From contig JBBSEZ010000002.1 in NCBI GenBank assembly GCA_038239195.1, positions 14,369 through 78,368 of the forward strand: a DNA stretch of 64,000 nucleotides, read 5' to 3'. The notes beneath the pieces were generated by a model that was given only the letters and a program-made list of their open reading frames with translations, searched no databases and was not told the origin of the DNA. Shown one piece after another: positions 24,634 to 32,570 of the stretch. Within the stretch, counting starts at the first letter, position 1, and each line of letters opens with the position of its first letter. The DNA comes from JBBSEZ01 sp038239195 (GTDB lineage Bacteria > Planctomycetota > Planctomycetia > Gemmatales > Gemmataceae). Both the position numbers and the translations under genes were made by a program.

Positions 24634-25157
24634 ACGAGCTCCGCCGTGACGGTCAGTTCGATGCAGCCGCGGCCGCGCAGCAACCCCTCCCCCCGGGCCG
24701 TCGCCTCCACGACCAGCGCGTGGTGCGTCGAGCGAGCTCGCCGCAGCCCGCTCAGCAGCGAGTCCCGCTCCCGGGCGAACTTCGCTTGCAGGCCCGGCCC
24801 ATGGGCCTTCCCCGCAATTTCGATCAGGCCCTTGTACGATTCCTTGACCTTCTCCTCCGAGAGCCAGGCCCAGTCGCGAGGCACCGTGGCGACCGAGTAG
24901 GAAGAGTTGCCGCGCTTGGCGGTACACGCCACCGAGTGGCTGCGGACGTACCAGCCCGGCGGCGGAGAGTACGTAACCTGCTTGCTCTCCTTTTCGGTGC
25001 TGCCCACCTGCATGGAGATCGTGATGACCTGGAGCCGGTGCGCATCTCCCACCCGCGGCGCCTGCGCCACGGCCGCCCGAGGGACCAGCAGCGCGGCGGC
25101 GACAAAGGCGGCGCCCGCCCAGGTAAATCGTCGCTCGTTTCCTCTCGGTTGCGGCAT
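24570..25157 (-). CDS. Secreted hypothetical protein
   Basis: 195 residues with a signal peptide (R-F-T-W-A-G-A-A-F-V-A-A-A-L-L-V-P-R-A-A-V-A-Q-A). The mature part has a Y-S-P-P-P-G-W-Y-V-R-S-H strand, C-T-A-K-R-G-N-S-S-Y-S-V and a C-terminal L-V-V-E-A-T-A-R-G-E-G-L-L-R-G-R-G-C-I-E-L-T-V-T, which suggests a small beta-rich periplasmic fold. I do not recognise the family. One Cys pair could form a disulfide. Start ATG 25157 has GGAGGACG upstream, making it far better than longer alternatives. Convergent with the truncated TIGR02996 gene, whose antisense extension overlaps its 3' end. Confidence 0.55.
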   Translation of the reverse strand: MPQPRGNERRFTWAGAAFVAAALLVPRAAVAQAPRVGDAHRLQVITISMQVGSTEKESKQVTYSPPPGWYVRSHSVACTAKRGNSSYSVATVPRDWAWLSEEKVKESYKGLIEIAGKAHGPGLQAKFARERDSLLSGLRRARSTHHALVVEATARGEGLLRGRGCIELTVTAELVYLGTEEDLRRTAARHRARLE

Positions 25158-25408
25158 GATCGTCCTCCGTGGGGGGCCGCGCTCGGCGTGCGTCCTGTTG
25201 GTAGGCTGATTGTACGCTCGCGCGCTCGGAGGGGGGCCCTTTGAGGAGGCCCCAAACGAGGCGGTGCGGTCGCGCCGCTGAGAAGATGTGCGGTCCAAGT
25301 AAGGAGGGGAGGCGTGCCGGCTCGGGCCGACGAAAGGATGAAGGGAGATGGCAAGCTCCTCCCCTGTCCCTTTCCTCGCCCCAGGTCGACAAACGACCGA
25401 GATTTTGT

Positions 25409-25438
25409 TTGACCGTGCGGGGCGACGCGGCGTATTCT
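25409..25438 (+). promoter_or_regulatory. Sigma70-type promoter of the SUMF1-like gene
   Basis: TTGACC (25409-25414), 18-nt spacer, TATTCT (25433-25438), about 50 nt before the ATG at 25489. The rest of the 330-nt gap 25158-25488 shows nothing else distinctive apart from the divergent start of the secreted hypothetical gene. Confidence 0.5.
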
Positions 25439-25488
25439 CCCAGTGGGAAGGGACCAGGGCCCTCGATGCCCCCCAAGAGGGAAAACCG

Positions 25489-26337
25489 ATGAAGCGCGCG
25501 CCCCTCTGCACCACCGCCGCCCTCCTCGCCGCGCTGCTCGCCCTGCCGTTCGCGTTGTCGCTGCCGGGCGCCCCCGCGCCCGTCCGGCCGGCGAAGGGCT
25601 TTGCCAACAGCATCGACATGAAACTGGTGCTCGTCCCCGCGGGAAAGTTCCAAATGGGCGCGCCTGCGGGTGAGGGAGGCCGAGGGGCCGAGGGCCCGGT
25701 CCACGAGGTGGAGCTCACCCAGTCGTTCTACCTGGGCGCCTACGAGGTCACGCAGGGGCAGTTCCAGAAGGTCATGGGCACCAACCCCAGTTGGTTCTCG
25801 CCCACCGGCGTTGGCAAGGGCCAGGTCGCCGGGCTGGACGCCACCGCGCTTCCCGTGGAGAACCTGACCTGGGAGGAGGCCTCTACCTTCTGCCGGAAAT
25901 TGTCGGCCCTCCCCGCGGAAACGAGGGCGGGCCGGGCCTATCGCCTACCCACCGAGGCGGAGTGGGAACATGCCTGCCGCGCCGGCACCACCACGACCTT
26001 CGGCCTCGGCGCCACGCTCGGGGTCAACGAAGCCAACTTCGGCAACCGGGTGCGGCGGCCGGAGAAGGTGGGGTCGTACAAGCCGAACGCCTGGGGACTG
26101 TACGACATGCACGGCAACGTCTGGGAATACTGCGCCGACCACTACGAAGACGGATACTACGCCAAGAGCCCGAAGAAAGACCCCAAGGGGCCGATCGCCG
26201 GTGGGCCCGTCGTCCGCGGCGGCGGCTGGGAGGTCGAGGCCCGGAGTTGCCGCAGCGCCACCCGCAGTTATGCCAGCCAGGCTCGCTATTACGCCATCGG
26301 CTTCCGCGCGGCCTGCACCACTTCCCGGGCCCGCTGA
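25489..26337 (+). CDS. Secreted SUMF1/formylglycine-generating-enzyme-like protein
   Basis: 282 residues: signal peptide (A-A-L-L-A-A-L-L-A-L-P-F-A-L-S) then the FGE-sulfatase fold. Family motifs are V-P-A-G-K-F-Q-M-G, the Y-E-V-T-Q-G-Q-F strand, P-V-E-N-L-T-W-E-E-A (usually P-V-x-x-V-S-W), Y-R-L-P-T-E-A-E-W-E-H-A-C-R-A-G, G-L-Y-D-M-H-G-N-V-W-E-Y and the closing V-V-R-G-G-G-W and R-x-A-x-R. True FGEs activate sulfatases by oxidising a Cys with two active-site Cys; here only isolated Cys are present near the end (A-R-S-C-R-S, A-A-C-T), so catalytic activity is uncertain and a binding role is equally possible. Start ATG 25489 fits the signal peptide. Confidence 0.8.
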   Translation: MKRAPLCTTAALLAALLALPFALSLPGAPAPVRPAKGFANSIDMKLVLVPAGKFQMGAPAGEGGRGAEGPVHEVELTQSFYLGAYEVTQGQFQKVMGTNPSWFSPTGVGKGQVAGLDATALPVENLTWEEASTFCRKLSALPAETRAGRAYRLPTEAEWEHACRAGTTTTFGLGATLGVNEANFGNRVRRPEKVGSYKPNAWGLYDMHGNVWEYCADHYEDGYYAKSPKKDPKGPIAGGPVVRGGGWEVEARSCRSATRSYASQARYYAIGFRAACTTSRAR

Positions 26338-26520
26338 GGCCCGCGCGCTGGCCCCGCCAACCCGGCCCACCTCGGGCCCCTTTCCTGGGGTCATTTGCAT
26401 TGTCCCCTTTCCTGGCCTAGCCTCTTCTAGCCGTGCGTTCCGCCCTGGCCTCGACGCCTTGGCAGCGCTTCCCACCAGAACACGCCCCCCGCTGGGCCCT
26501 CCGATGACTGGAGACGCTCG

Positions 26521-28065
26521 ATGAAGTCTGCCCCTGCCGAAGGGCTGCTGCTTGGCCACGTCGCCCCCGATACGCACGCCGCCACCAACGAGCGCGTCAC
26601 CATCCGCGCCTCGCACCACCAGCGACGTCGCATCCTGCGCAACCAGTTCGTCACCATCATCGACGCCCTGGCCCCCCAGACGGTCTTCCTCGGCCGGGTC
26701 GTCGGGGGCCCCTTCTTTCCGCCCCCGGCCGGCGAAGGCGGCGACATCCTTGCCGAGGTCGAGGTGCAGGGCGAACTGAGAGACAACCGCCCGCACGACA
26801 CCAACAACCGCCCGGCGACCGGCTCGGCGGTCCACGAGCTCCGCGCCGACGACGTGCGCGCGATGCTGGGCCTGGCGGGCGACATGGTGCTGGGTTGCCT
26901 GTCTGGCCGGGACGACCTCGGCGTTTCTCTCCAGAGCAACAGCAAGGACGTGCTGCCGCGCAACGTCGGCATCTTTGGGACGGTGGGGTCGGGCAAGTCC
27001 AACTCGGTCCAGGTGCTCATCGAGGAGGCGTCCGCTGCCGGCTGGGCGGTGATCCTTCTCGACCTGGAGGCGGAGTACGTCGAGATGGACCAGCCGACCG
27101 CCCGGCCGGGCCTGGACGAACAGCTCCTCCGCTTCGGGCGCTACCCGCGCGGTCTGGACGACTTCCACGTCTATCACCCGGTGAGCTGCCCCAGCGACCG
27201 GGCCGGCAGCCAGCCGTTCACGCTGCGCATGGCCGACTTCGACGCCAGCATCACGGCCGAGCTGCTCCAGGCGACCCAGGGCGAGCGGAACGCCCTGGTG
27301 GACTGCATCGATCACTTCCAGCAGAAGTTCCACACGCAGATCCGCACCAGCGAGGTCGAGCGGCAGAACGAACTGCTCGACGCCTCGCCACAGGCCAGGT
27401 TGCCCTACACCGTTCAGCTCCTCCGCAGTCGGGCCGCCGAGCGCTCGCCGCGCAACACGGAGTCGCTCGACTACGTCGGCCTGGCCAGCAAGCTGCAGTT
27501 GCTGCTCCATTCGGGGAGCTTCGACCAGCCCAACCTCCGGGGCCTCGGCCCCGCGGAAATGCTCAAGCCAGGCCGGGTCAACGTCATCGACGTGAGCGTG
27601 GCTACCGACACCGTCAAGAACCTGGTGACGGCCGACCTGCTCCGCAAGGCGTTCGCCTACAAGATCGCCAACCCCGACGCCCCGCCGTCGTTGCTCGTGA
27701 TCGAGGAGGCGCACTCGTTCATGAGTCGGGAGAGGGTGCATGCCATGCAGGCCACGCTTCAGATGCTGCGGAACGTGGCCCGGCGCGGCCGCAAGCGCTG
27801 GCTGTCGCTGGCATTTGTGAGCCAGCAGCCCGGCCATCTGCCCCCGGAGATCTTCGAGCTGTGCAACACGCGGCTCGTCCACACGCTGCGGAGCACCCAC
27901 AACCTCGACAGCCTGATGGCGACGACCGGCGACGTCACCCGCGAGCTCTGGGCGCGCTGCCCGCTGCTGGGCACGGGCGAGGCGATCCTCAGCACTCCGC
28001 AATTCCATCGGTCCGTCGTCGCCACGATTCGGCCCGCCGCCAGCAGCCGCCGGTTCGTGCGCTGA
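26521..28065 (+). CDS. HerA/DUF87-like ATPase
   Basis: 514 residues. N-terminal beta-rich HAS-barrel-like part (L-L-L-G-H-V-A-P and V-F-L-G-R-V-V-G-G strands), then a RecA-type motor: Walker A G-T-V-G-S-G-K-S-N-S, I-L-L-D-L-E-A-E-Y after it, Walker B S-L-L-V-I-E-E-A-H-S-F and an Arg-finger region R-N-V-A-R-R-G-R-K-R-W followed by V-S-Q-Q-P-G-H-L-P. This is the FtsK/HerA superfamily of DNA-translocating or protein-complex ATPases. HerA normally pairs with NurA nuclease or, in defence islands, with SIR2 or DUF4297; none of these is adjacent, so the role is open. ATG 26521 has GGAGA upstream. Confidence 0.8.
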   Translation: MKSAPAEGLLLGHVAPDTHAATNERVTIRASHHQRRRILRNQFVTIIDALAPQTVFLGRVVGGPFFPPPAGEGGDILAEVEVQGELRDNRPHDTNNRPATGSAVHELRADDVRAMLGLAGDMVLGCLSGRDDLGVSLQSNSKDVLPRNVGIFGTVGSGKSNSVQVLIEEASAAGWAVILLDLEAEYVEMDQPTARPGLDEQLLRFGRYPRGLDDFHVYHPVSCPSDRAGSQPFTLRMADFDASITAELLQATQGERNALVDCIDHFQQKFHTQIRTSEVERQNELLDASPQARLPYTVQLLRSRAAERSPRNTESLDYVGLASKLQLLLHSGSFDQPNLRGLGPAEMLKPGRVNVIDVSVATDTVKNLVTADLLRKAFAYKIANPDAPPSLLVIEEAHSFMSRERVHAMQATLQMLRNVARRGRKRWLSLAFVSQQPGHLPPEIFELCNTRLVHTLRSTHNLDSLMATTGDVTRELWARCPLLGTGEAILSTPQFHRSVVATIRPAASSRRFVR

Positions 28066-28180
28066 CGCCCGAGGGCTCCTTGACCCGGCGCGCCGGTCTT
28101 GCGACAATCCCGCAACGCCTGGCGTTCGTGGCGCTGTCGCGCGAGCCAGCCCAGGCGCCTTCAGAAGGCGGGAGCAGCCG

Positions 28181-28624
28181 ATGACGTTTGATCCTTCGCC
28201 GGCGCAGCCCTTGCCCCCGGTGCGCTGCCGCGGCATCCGCGGGGCGACGTTCGTGCCCGAAGACACGCCCGCGGCGATCTGGTCGGCGACGCGCGAGCTG
28301 CTGGCCGCACTCGCCGAGGCCAACGGCATCGCCACCGAGGACATTGCCAGCGCCTTCTTCACCACCACGCCCGACCTGCGCTCCGCCTTCCCCGCGCGCG
28401 CCGCGCGCGAACTGGGCTGGGCCGACGTGCCGCTGCTGGGGGCCACCGAGATGGACCAGCCCACGGCGCCACGGCGCTGCATCCGCGTGCTGCTGCACTG
28501 GAACACGGCCCGCCGCCAGGACGAGATCGTCCACGTCTACCTGCGCGGCTCCGACGTCATGCGCGCCCAGGACCCGCCGAGCCACCTGGCGGGCGGCCCG
28601 CCGGTGAGCGAAAAGCCGGGCTGA
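28181..28624 (+). CDS. aroH: Monofunctional chorismate mutase, AroH class
   Basis: 147 residues. Converts chorismate to prephenate for Phe/Tyr synthesis. The AroH (trimeric pseudo-alpha/beta-barrel) signature is V-R-C-R-G-I-R-G-A-T-F with the active-site Arg, A-T-R-E-L-L-A-A-L, S-A-F-F-T-T-T-P-D-L-R-S-A-F-P-A-R-A-A-R, L-G-A-T-E-M-D (Glu), R-C-I-R-V-L-L-H (second Arg) and V-Y-L-R-G (Tyr). A C-terminal tail of about 25 residues is longer than in Bacillus. Sits 115 nt downstream of the HerA-like gene and is convergent with the propeller gene (only 7 nt apart). Confidence 0.9.
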   Translation: MTFDPSPAQPLPPVRCRGIRGATFVPEDTPAAIWSATRELLAALAEANGIATEDIASAFFTTTPDLRSAFPARAARELGWADVPLLGATEMDQPTAPRRCIRVLLHWNTARRQDEIVHVYLRGSDVMRAQDPPSHLAGGPPVSEKPG

Positions 28625-28631
28625 CAGGGGC

Positions 28632-29546
28632 TCAGCGCAGCGGCCTGCCCTTCAGGGGAACGCCGTTCGTGTCCAGCACCTGGAAGTGATGGATGCCGGA
28701 CGGGCGGGCGTTGGTGTACGTCCACGCGAGCTTCTTGTCGCGCGTGACCTCGAGGAGCTTGATCTGCCCCGCGACGGCGTGGTGACTGGTGACGACGGTA
28801 TTGCCGTTGGGCAGGCGCTGCACGCCGCAAGCGTCGTTGATCGGCTTGCCCGGCAGGTCGTCGTTGCTCAGCTTCCACACCGTGTTGCCCTTGCGGTCTA
28901 CCTCGATCACCAGGTTGCCCAGGGTGCAGCCGATCAGGGTGTTGCCGTCGTCCAGCCGGATGGCGGTGAAGGGCCAGTGCGGCGTCTTCGCCTCCCAGAC
29001 GACCTTGCCCCCCGGGGCGTACTCGCGCACCACCTTGTCGAGCAACTGGGGCACGAGGTAGTTGCCGTTGGCCAGCTTGCGCGCCATGCGCGTCTGCAAG
29101 TGGTGGTCGCGCGTCTGGGCTTGCAGCAGAACCTCCACCACGATCTTGCCCTTGCGATCGATCTCCACCAGGCGGGGCCGGTTGCCCGCCTCGGTCAGCA
29201 GGACGTTGCCGTTCTCCAGAGGCTGAACGGTGTTGACCTCCGACTGGGTGCCCTTGAATTCGAACAGCATCTTGCCGGCGCGCGTGACCTCGACCGCTGC
29301 CCCGCCGGGGTAGCGCTTGCCCTTGCCGAGGGCCAGCAGAACGTTCCCCCCGGGCAGCACCCAGCCATCGCGCGAGGAGTGCGGGTACGTCCAGGTCGCC
29401 TTGCCGGTGCCATCGACGAGATAGGTCTCTCCCCCACAGGCCAGGAACGAGTGCGTTATTTTCGCCTTCGGCGCCTCCGCCGGGGTGGCGGCCAGACAGG
29501 CGAACGTCACCGCAATGGTCGAGAGGGCCTGGAGTGTTCGGATCAT
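28632..29546 (-). CDS. Secreted beta-propeller protein (PQQ-like / arylsulfotransferase-like repeats)
   Basis: 304 residues with a signal peptide (T-I-A-V-T-F-A-C-L-A-A-T-P-A-E-A). Six to seven blades repeat the pattern G-N-V/T/Y-L-x-x-x-x-x-x-x-V-x-E-x-D-R-K-G-K-I/T-V-W, for example at V-L-L-T-E-A-G-N-R-P-R-L-V-E-I-D-R-K-G and L-I-G-C-T-L-G-N-L-V-I-E-V-D-R-K-G. Similar planctomycete proteins are annotated as PQQ-binding-like propellers, but no catalytic residues of quinoprotein dehydrogenases are seen, so a binding or scaffold function in the periplasm is more likely. ATG 29546 fits the signal peptide. Confidence 0.7.
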   Translation of the reverse strand: MIRTLQALSTIAVTFACLAATPAEAPKAKITHSFLACGGETYLVDGTGKATWTYPHSSRDGWVLPGGNVLLALGKGKRYPGGAAVEVTRAGKMLFEFKGTQSEVNTVQPLENGNVLLTEAGNRPRLVEIDRKGKIVVEVLLQAQTRDHHLQTRMARKLANGNYLVPQLLDKVVREYAPGGKVVWEAKTPHWPFTAIRLDDGNTLIGCTLGNLVIEVDRKGNTVWKLSNDDLPGKPINDACGVQRLPNGNTVVTSHHAVAGQIKLLEVTRDKKLAWTYTNARPSGIHHFQVLDTNGVPLKGRPLR

Positions 29547-29686
29547 GGTTCGTCTCGTCGGCCGGGAGGAGAGGTTCGCAGCGCCCCATTCCGGCGCGTC
29601 TGCCAGGGGGCGCCGTCTTCCTTCGGATTCTATCGATCTGCGCGGCGGCGCGCAGACGGCCGACGTTGGCGCTACCTCCCGGTCAA

Positions 29687-29760
29687 GGCGAGCGGGAGGA
29701 CTTGGTTTGTTGTAGGACGGCTCTCCCGAGCCGTCCTACAGGGAGGCCTTTTCCTGCTGG
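29687..29760. repeat. Dispersed palindromic element, family A (copy 2, shortened)
   Basis: 74 bp: left end GGCGAGCGGGAGGA, TTGGTTTGTTGTAGGACGGC, a shortened centre CTCCCGAGCCGTCCTACAG and right end GGGAGGCCTTTTCCTGCTGG. The inner hairpin of the full element is deleted. Its right part encodes, on the minus strand, the last residues Q-E-K-A-S-L and the TAG stop of the SagB-type gene. Confidence 0.75.
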
Positions 29761-31412
29761 TCCAAGTGGGCATACGGCGCGAGGGTGCGCAAGCGCCGGT
29801 CCTCGACCGGCCCGCCCACAGTGAAGTGATACAGGTCTTGCCACTCGTCCCCCGCCAGGCCCAGGAGCCGATGGAAGACGTCGTCGAAGTAGCAGCCGAT
29901 GCCGGTGCCGCGCACGCCGGCCGCCTCCGCCTCCAGGTAGAGAACGTGCCCCAGCACGCCCGCCTCCCAAAACAGCCGCCGATACCACCACGCGCCGCGC
30001 GTGCGGATCGTGGCGCCGAACGCGGCGATCATGCCGAGGCTGAACGCCCCGTCCGCCGCGACGTCCTGGTGGCAGCTTCCCACCCGGGCAGTCTCTCGAT
30101 AGTCGCCCTCCTCCAGGAGGTAGAGCCGCAGGTGTTCGGGGCAGCCGTTGGGCCGGCGCCACAGAAACGTGGATCGACAGGCCGCCTTCAGTTGTTCGTG
30201 AACCGCGGGCGAGCGCTCGAACAGGTACAGGCCCGGCGCCAGCCCGCCGACGCGATGGACGAAGAGGGCGGCGTGAACGAGCGGTGCCCACGGCAAGCAA
30301 TCCCATGGAGCGAGGCCGTCCCGCGGCAGGAGATGGTCGAGCATGCGATAGAACGCGGCGTTGTCGAGGGAAGTGCGGCCATCGAGGGCGAGGCAGCTGC
30401 GGCGCTGGCGGATCAACGTCGCCGCGGGGACGGTGGGCGATGCGGGCTGTAACGGCGGCAAGGCAGGCGCCGGCGCTGGGAGCTCCCTCTCGCGGGCGGG
30501 CGCCCACGTCGCCTCCTCCACGCGGTCGATCGCCTCCCAGTGGACGTGGCTGGGGCTGAGTCGGTTGGCGCTGCCGAGCCAGGGATTGGTAGCGGGCGCG
30601 GGAAGGCGAAGCAGTGAAGTCAGGGGCGACGGCCCAACGAGGACGAGCGCGGCGGGACGTTCGCGGTCCAGCGCGGGGACTTCCGCGAAGCCGGCGCGGT
30701 CGAGGCCTAGCCAGGCAGCCACGGCGTCGTCGCCGAGGTGGTCGAGCAGCTGGGCCGACCAGCCGAGCGTCGCCGCAGCGTAGCGAACGGCGGCGAGAGC
30801 GTGGCCCACGTCGTGCTGGCAGTAGCGGTAGGCCCTGGCGCCATACTTCCACGCCTCGCGCCAGAGGATCGACGACAGCCCGATCAGGAACGATCGCGCT
30901 GGCAGCAACTCGGCAAGGCGCGCGGCCTCGTCGGCGGGGAGAGCCCAGCGCTGCTCCAGGGCGTGATCGCGGCTGACGTAATGGTAGGCGCCCGCGTCGA
31001 TGCCGGGCAGGTTGGGGAGGACGGCGTAGCCCTCGGTCGGGTGGAGGTTGCCGCTGGAGGGGTTGCAGCGGAGGGCCCAGCGCGCGCCGCGAAATTCCTT
31101 CCACGCCGACAGGCCCAGCGCCAGCTCGAAAAGGATGGCGACCGAGTTGACGTCCACCCGCCGGGTCGGGACCGCGCCGGGCTCGGCGAGGTCGGCGTAG
31201 GACGTGCCCAGGGCGTCGGCCAGGAGGGGGAGGGCGACGGTGGGTGCGCCGGCGAAGGTGCGGAAGGGATCGGGCTGGTTGGCCCAGTCGAGCTGGTCCG
31301 GGGAGGGGGCGTAGCGCTGCGGGTGGTGCTTGCTGAGTCGGTGGTAGGCGAGGACCTGCTCGATGTTTTCCTCGCGGCCGGTTGGTGGCGGATCGTCGAT
31401 CGAGTCTATCAC
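29736..31412 (-). CDS. SagB/ThcOx-type FMN nitroreductase-like dehydrogenase, double domain
   Basis: 558 residues made of two nitroreductase-like halves. In RiPP pathways SagB-type enzymes oxidise azolines to azoles with FMN. First half: C-N-P-S-S-G-N-L-H-P-T-E-G-Y, the SagB signature, then A-Y-R-Y-C-Q-H-D-V-G-H-A and A-L-V-L-V-G-P. Second half starts near residue 350: L-I-R-Q-R-R-S (FMN phosphate-binding arginines), V-G-S-C-H-Q-D, and E-A-E-A-A-G-V-R-G-T-G-I-G. No cyclodehydratase (YcaO) or precursor gene is near, so this is a stand-alone enzyme as often seen in planctomycetes. GTG 31412 is the only start between the upstream stop and the first conserved block; the last six codons come from repeat A2. 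Confidence 0.8.
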   Translation of the reverse strand: MIDSIDDPPPTGREENIEQVLAYHRLSKHHPQRYAPSPDQLDWANQPDPFRTFAGAPTVALPLLADALGTSYADLAEPGAVPTRRVDVNSVAILFELALGLSAWKEFRGARWALRCNPSSGNLHPTEGYAVLPNLPGIDAGAYHYVSRDHALEQRWALPADEAARLAELLPARSFLIGLSSILWREAWKYGARAYRYCQHDVGHALAAVRYAAATLGWSAQLLDHLGDDAVAAWLGLDRAGFAEVPALDRERPAALVLVGPSPLTSLLRLPAPATNPWLGSANRLSPSHVHWEAIDRVEEATWAPARERELPAPAPALPPLQPASPTVPAATLIRQRRSCLALDGRTSLDNAAFYRMLDHLLPRDGLAPWDCLPWAPLVHAALFVHRVGGLAPGLYLFERSPAVHEQLKAACRSTFLWRRPNGCPEHLRLYLLEEGDYRETARVGSCHQDVAADGAFSLGMIAAFGATIRTRGAWWYRRLFWEAGVLGHVLYLEAEAAGVRGTGIGCYFDDVFHRLLGLAGDEWQDLYHFTVGGPVEDRRLRTLAPYAHLDQQEKASL

Positions 31413-31456
31413 CGCATTCCCCGCGCGAGAAGGAGGACGAAGGTCGTCTCCTTCAT
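31409..31456 (-). CDS. Possible upstream mini-ORF coupled to the SagB-type gene
   Basis: ATG 31456 opens a 15-codon frame (M-K-E-T-T-F-V-L-L-L-A-R-G-M-R) whose TGA overlaps the GTG start of the SagB-type gene as GTGA. The SagB GTG itself has no Shine-Dalgarno, so re-initiation after this short frame is a plausible way to translate it. The peptide has no Cys, Ser-rich core or leader features of a RiPP precursor. Could be chance. Confidence 0.3.
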   Translation of the reverse strand: MKETTFVLLLARGMR

Positions 31457-31642
31457 GATAGGGGGACGGGGCCCGGTTCGCTAGGAATGCTGAGTCGCGC
31501 GGCGTCCTAGGCCGTTCGGGTCGGGTCGGCGGGGCCAACAATAGATTGCATTGCGCGCCCGACACACACGCGACAAGCCCGAACCGACCACCTGGCGCTC
31601 GCCCGAGCCGAAGAAGATCCGGCCCAGCATTGCTGTGAACCG

Positions 31643-32209
31643 TCACGGATGGCCGACTCGCCGAAGGATCGAGTCCCAGACGTCCGCGACACCGAGCTTG
31701 GTCGCCCACTCCTGGAGGTAGGCGCGGTCAATTTTCTCCGCCTGGATCTTGAGCACTCCGGCAATGTCGCGCAGGTGTTTCTCGGAGCCGCCTTCCTGGT
31801 AGTATTCCATCTTGCGCAGGATCACGTCTTCAGGTGATGCGAACCAGACGTCGATACTGGACGTAACTGGGATGCGGCGACCGCGTTGTCGGCGACTCCG
31901 CTCGAACTCCGACAACTTGGGAATAATGACGTCGATCTTCAACCCCGTTGCCGGGTGGAGAATGTTGAATTGGAAGCGGTTTCGGATCGCTTGACGGACA
32001 GCGTCGGGGCTGACGTAAAAGTCGGGGACTGGGAAAATCGCACAGAAATCGTCCACCCGTTCCGACGGCAAGTCGATCACGACGTCGATGTCGTTGGTAA
32101 ATCGAGGTTCTTCGAATGCCCCGCTCGCCATCGATCCAGTGACCAAATCATCGATCCCCAGCTCTTCCAGGGATTTCGCCAGCAGGAGAAGCAGCTCAGA
32201 AGGCTCCAC
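31643..32209 (-). CDS. MNT-fold nucleotidyltransferase, possible MenT-like toxin
   Basis: 188 residues of the DNA polymerase beta-like nucleotidyltransferase superfamily: L-V-T-G-S-M-A-S-G-A (GS motif) and N-D-I-D-V-V-I-D with the paired metal-binding Asp, then L-K-I-D-V-I-I-P with the third Asp. The later stretch W-F-A-S-P-E-D-V-I-L-R-K-M-E-Y-Y and H-L-R-D-I-A-G-V-L is typical of the DUF6036/AbiEii-like branch that includes tRNA-modifying toxins. GTG 32209 is preferred: GGAGGAT lies 7 nt upstream; the TTG at 32227 is weaker. The start overlaps the preceding small gene by 14 nt, an arrangement seen in antitoxin-toxin pairs. Toxicity is an inference. Confidence 0.7.
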   Translation of the reverse strand: MEPSELLLLLAKSLEELGIDDLVTGSMASGAFEEPRFTNDIDVVIDLPSERVDDFCAIFPVPDFYVSPDAVRQAIRNRFQFNILHPATGLKIDVIIPKLSEFERSRRQRGRRIPVTSSIDVWFASPEDVILRKMEYYQEGGSEKHLRDIAGVLKIQAEKIDRAYLQEWATKLGVADVWDSILRRVGHP

Positions 32210-32411
32210 GCGACATCCTCCGCGCAACCTCTCGCCGGCGCTCTTCTTCCGTCCACTCTGGATGAGTGTGGCGCACCACCGCCCCGATCATGGCGAAGGC
32301 CATCTTCCACATGCCAAAGACGATCGCCAGCCGTTCCGCGGGCGTCTTGGCTTGCAACACCGGCACCATGCAGTCGTCCATGATTTCAAACCGCGGGTTG
32401 ACCGGCTTCAT
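32196..32411 (-). CDS. Small partner protein, possible Rv0078B/MenA1-like antitoxin
   Basis: 71 residues: M-K-P-V-N-P-R-F-E-I-M-D-D opening, a central helix P-A-E-R-L-A-I-V-F-G-M-W and an amphipathic C-terminal part H-P-E-W-T-E-E-E-R-R-R-E-V-A-R-R. The closing 'H-P-x-x-T/S-E-E-E-x-x-R-x-V-A-x-R' pattern is shared with the Rv0078B-related antitoxin class that pairs with MenT1 nucleotidyltransferase. ATG 32411 has GAGGAT 5 nt upstream; a GTG at 32465 would add 18 residues with little character. It precedes and overlaps the nucleotidyltransferase gene. Such small/NTase pairs are frequent in planctomycetes; function as antitoxin is inferred from arrangement and tail similarity only. Confidence 0.55.
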   Translation of the reverse strand: MKPVNPRFEIMDDCMVPVLQAKTPAERLAIVFGMWKMAFAMIGAVVRHTHPEWTEEERRREVARRMSRGAF

Positions 32412-32570
32412 GAAATCCTCGGATGATACGGGGCCCAGGCAGTGTTCGACCTTCTTCTCCCCCACGGCGACGATCCGGTGGTTCAGTTTTCTGGCCCCAC
32501 GATAGCCTTCGGGCCCTTCAAGTGCCTTCGATGGCCCGCGCGAAAGCTGGCGACGTCCAGGTGGGGAAGC

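Noticed and set aside
25945..28506. 853-codon minus-strand frame over the SUMF1 and HerA-like genes
   Set aside because: Antisense shadow of two well supported plus-strand genes.
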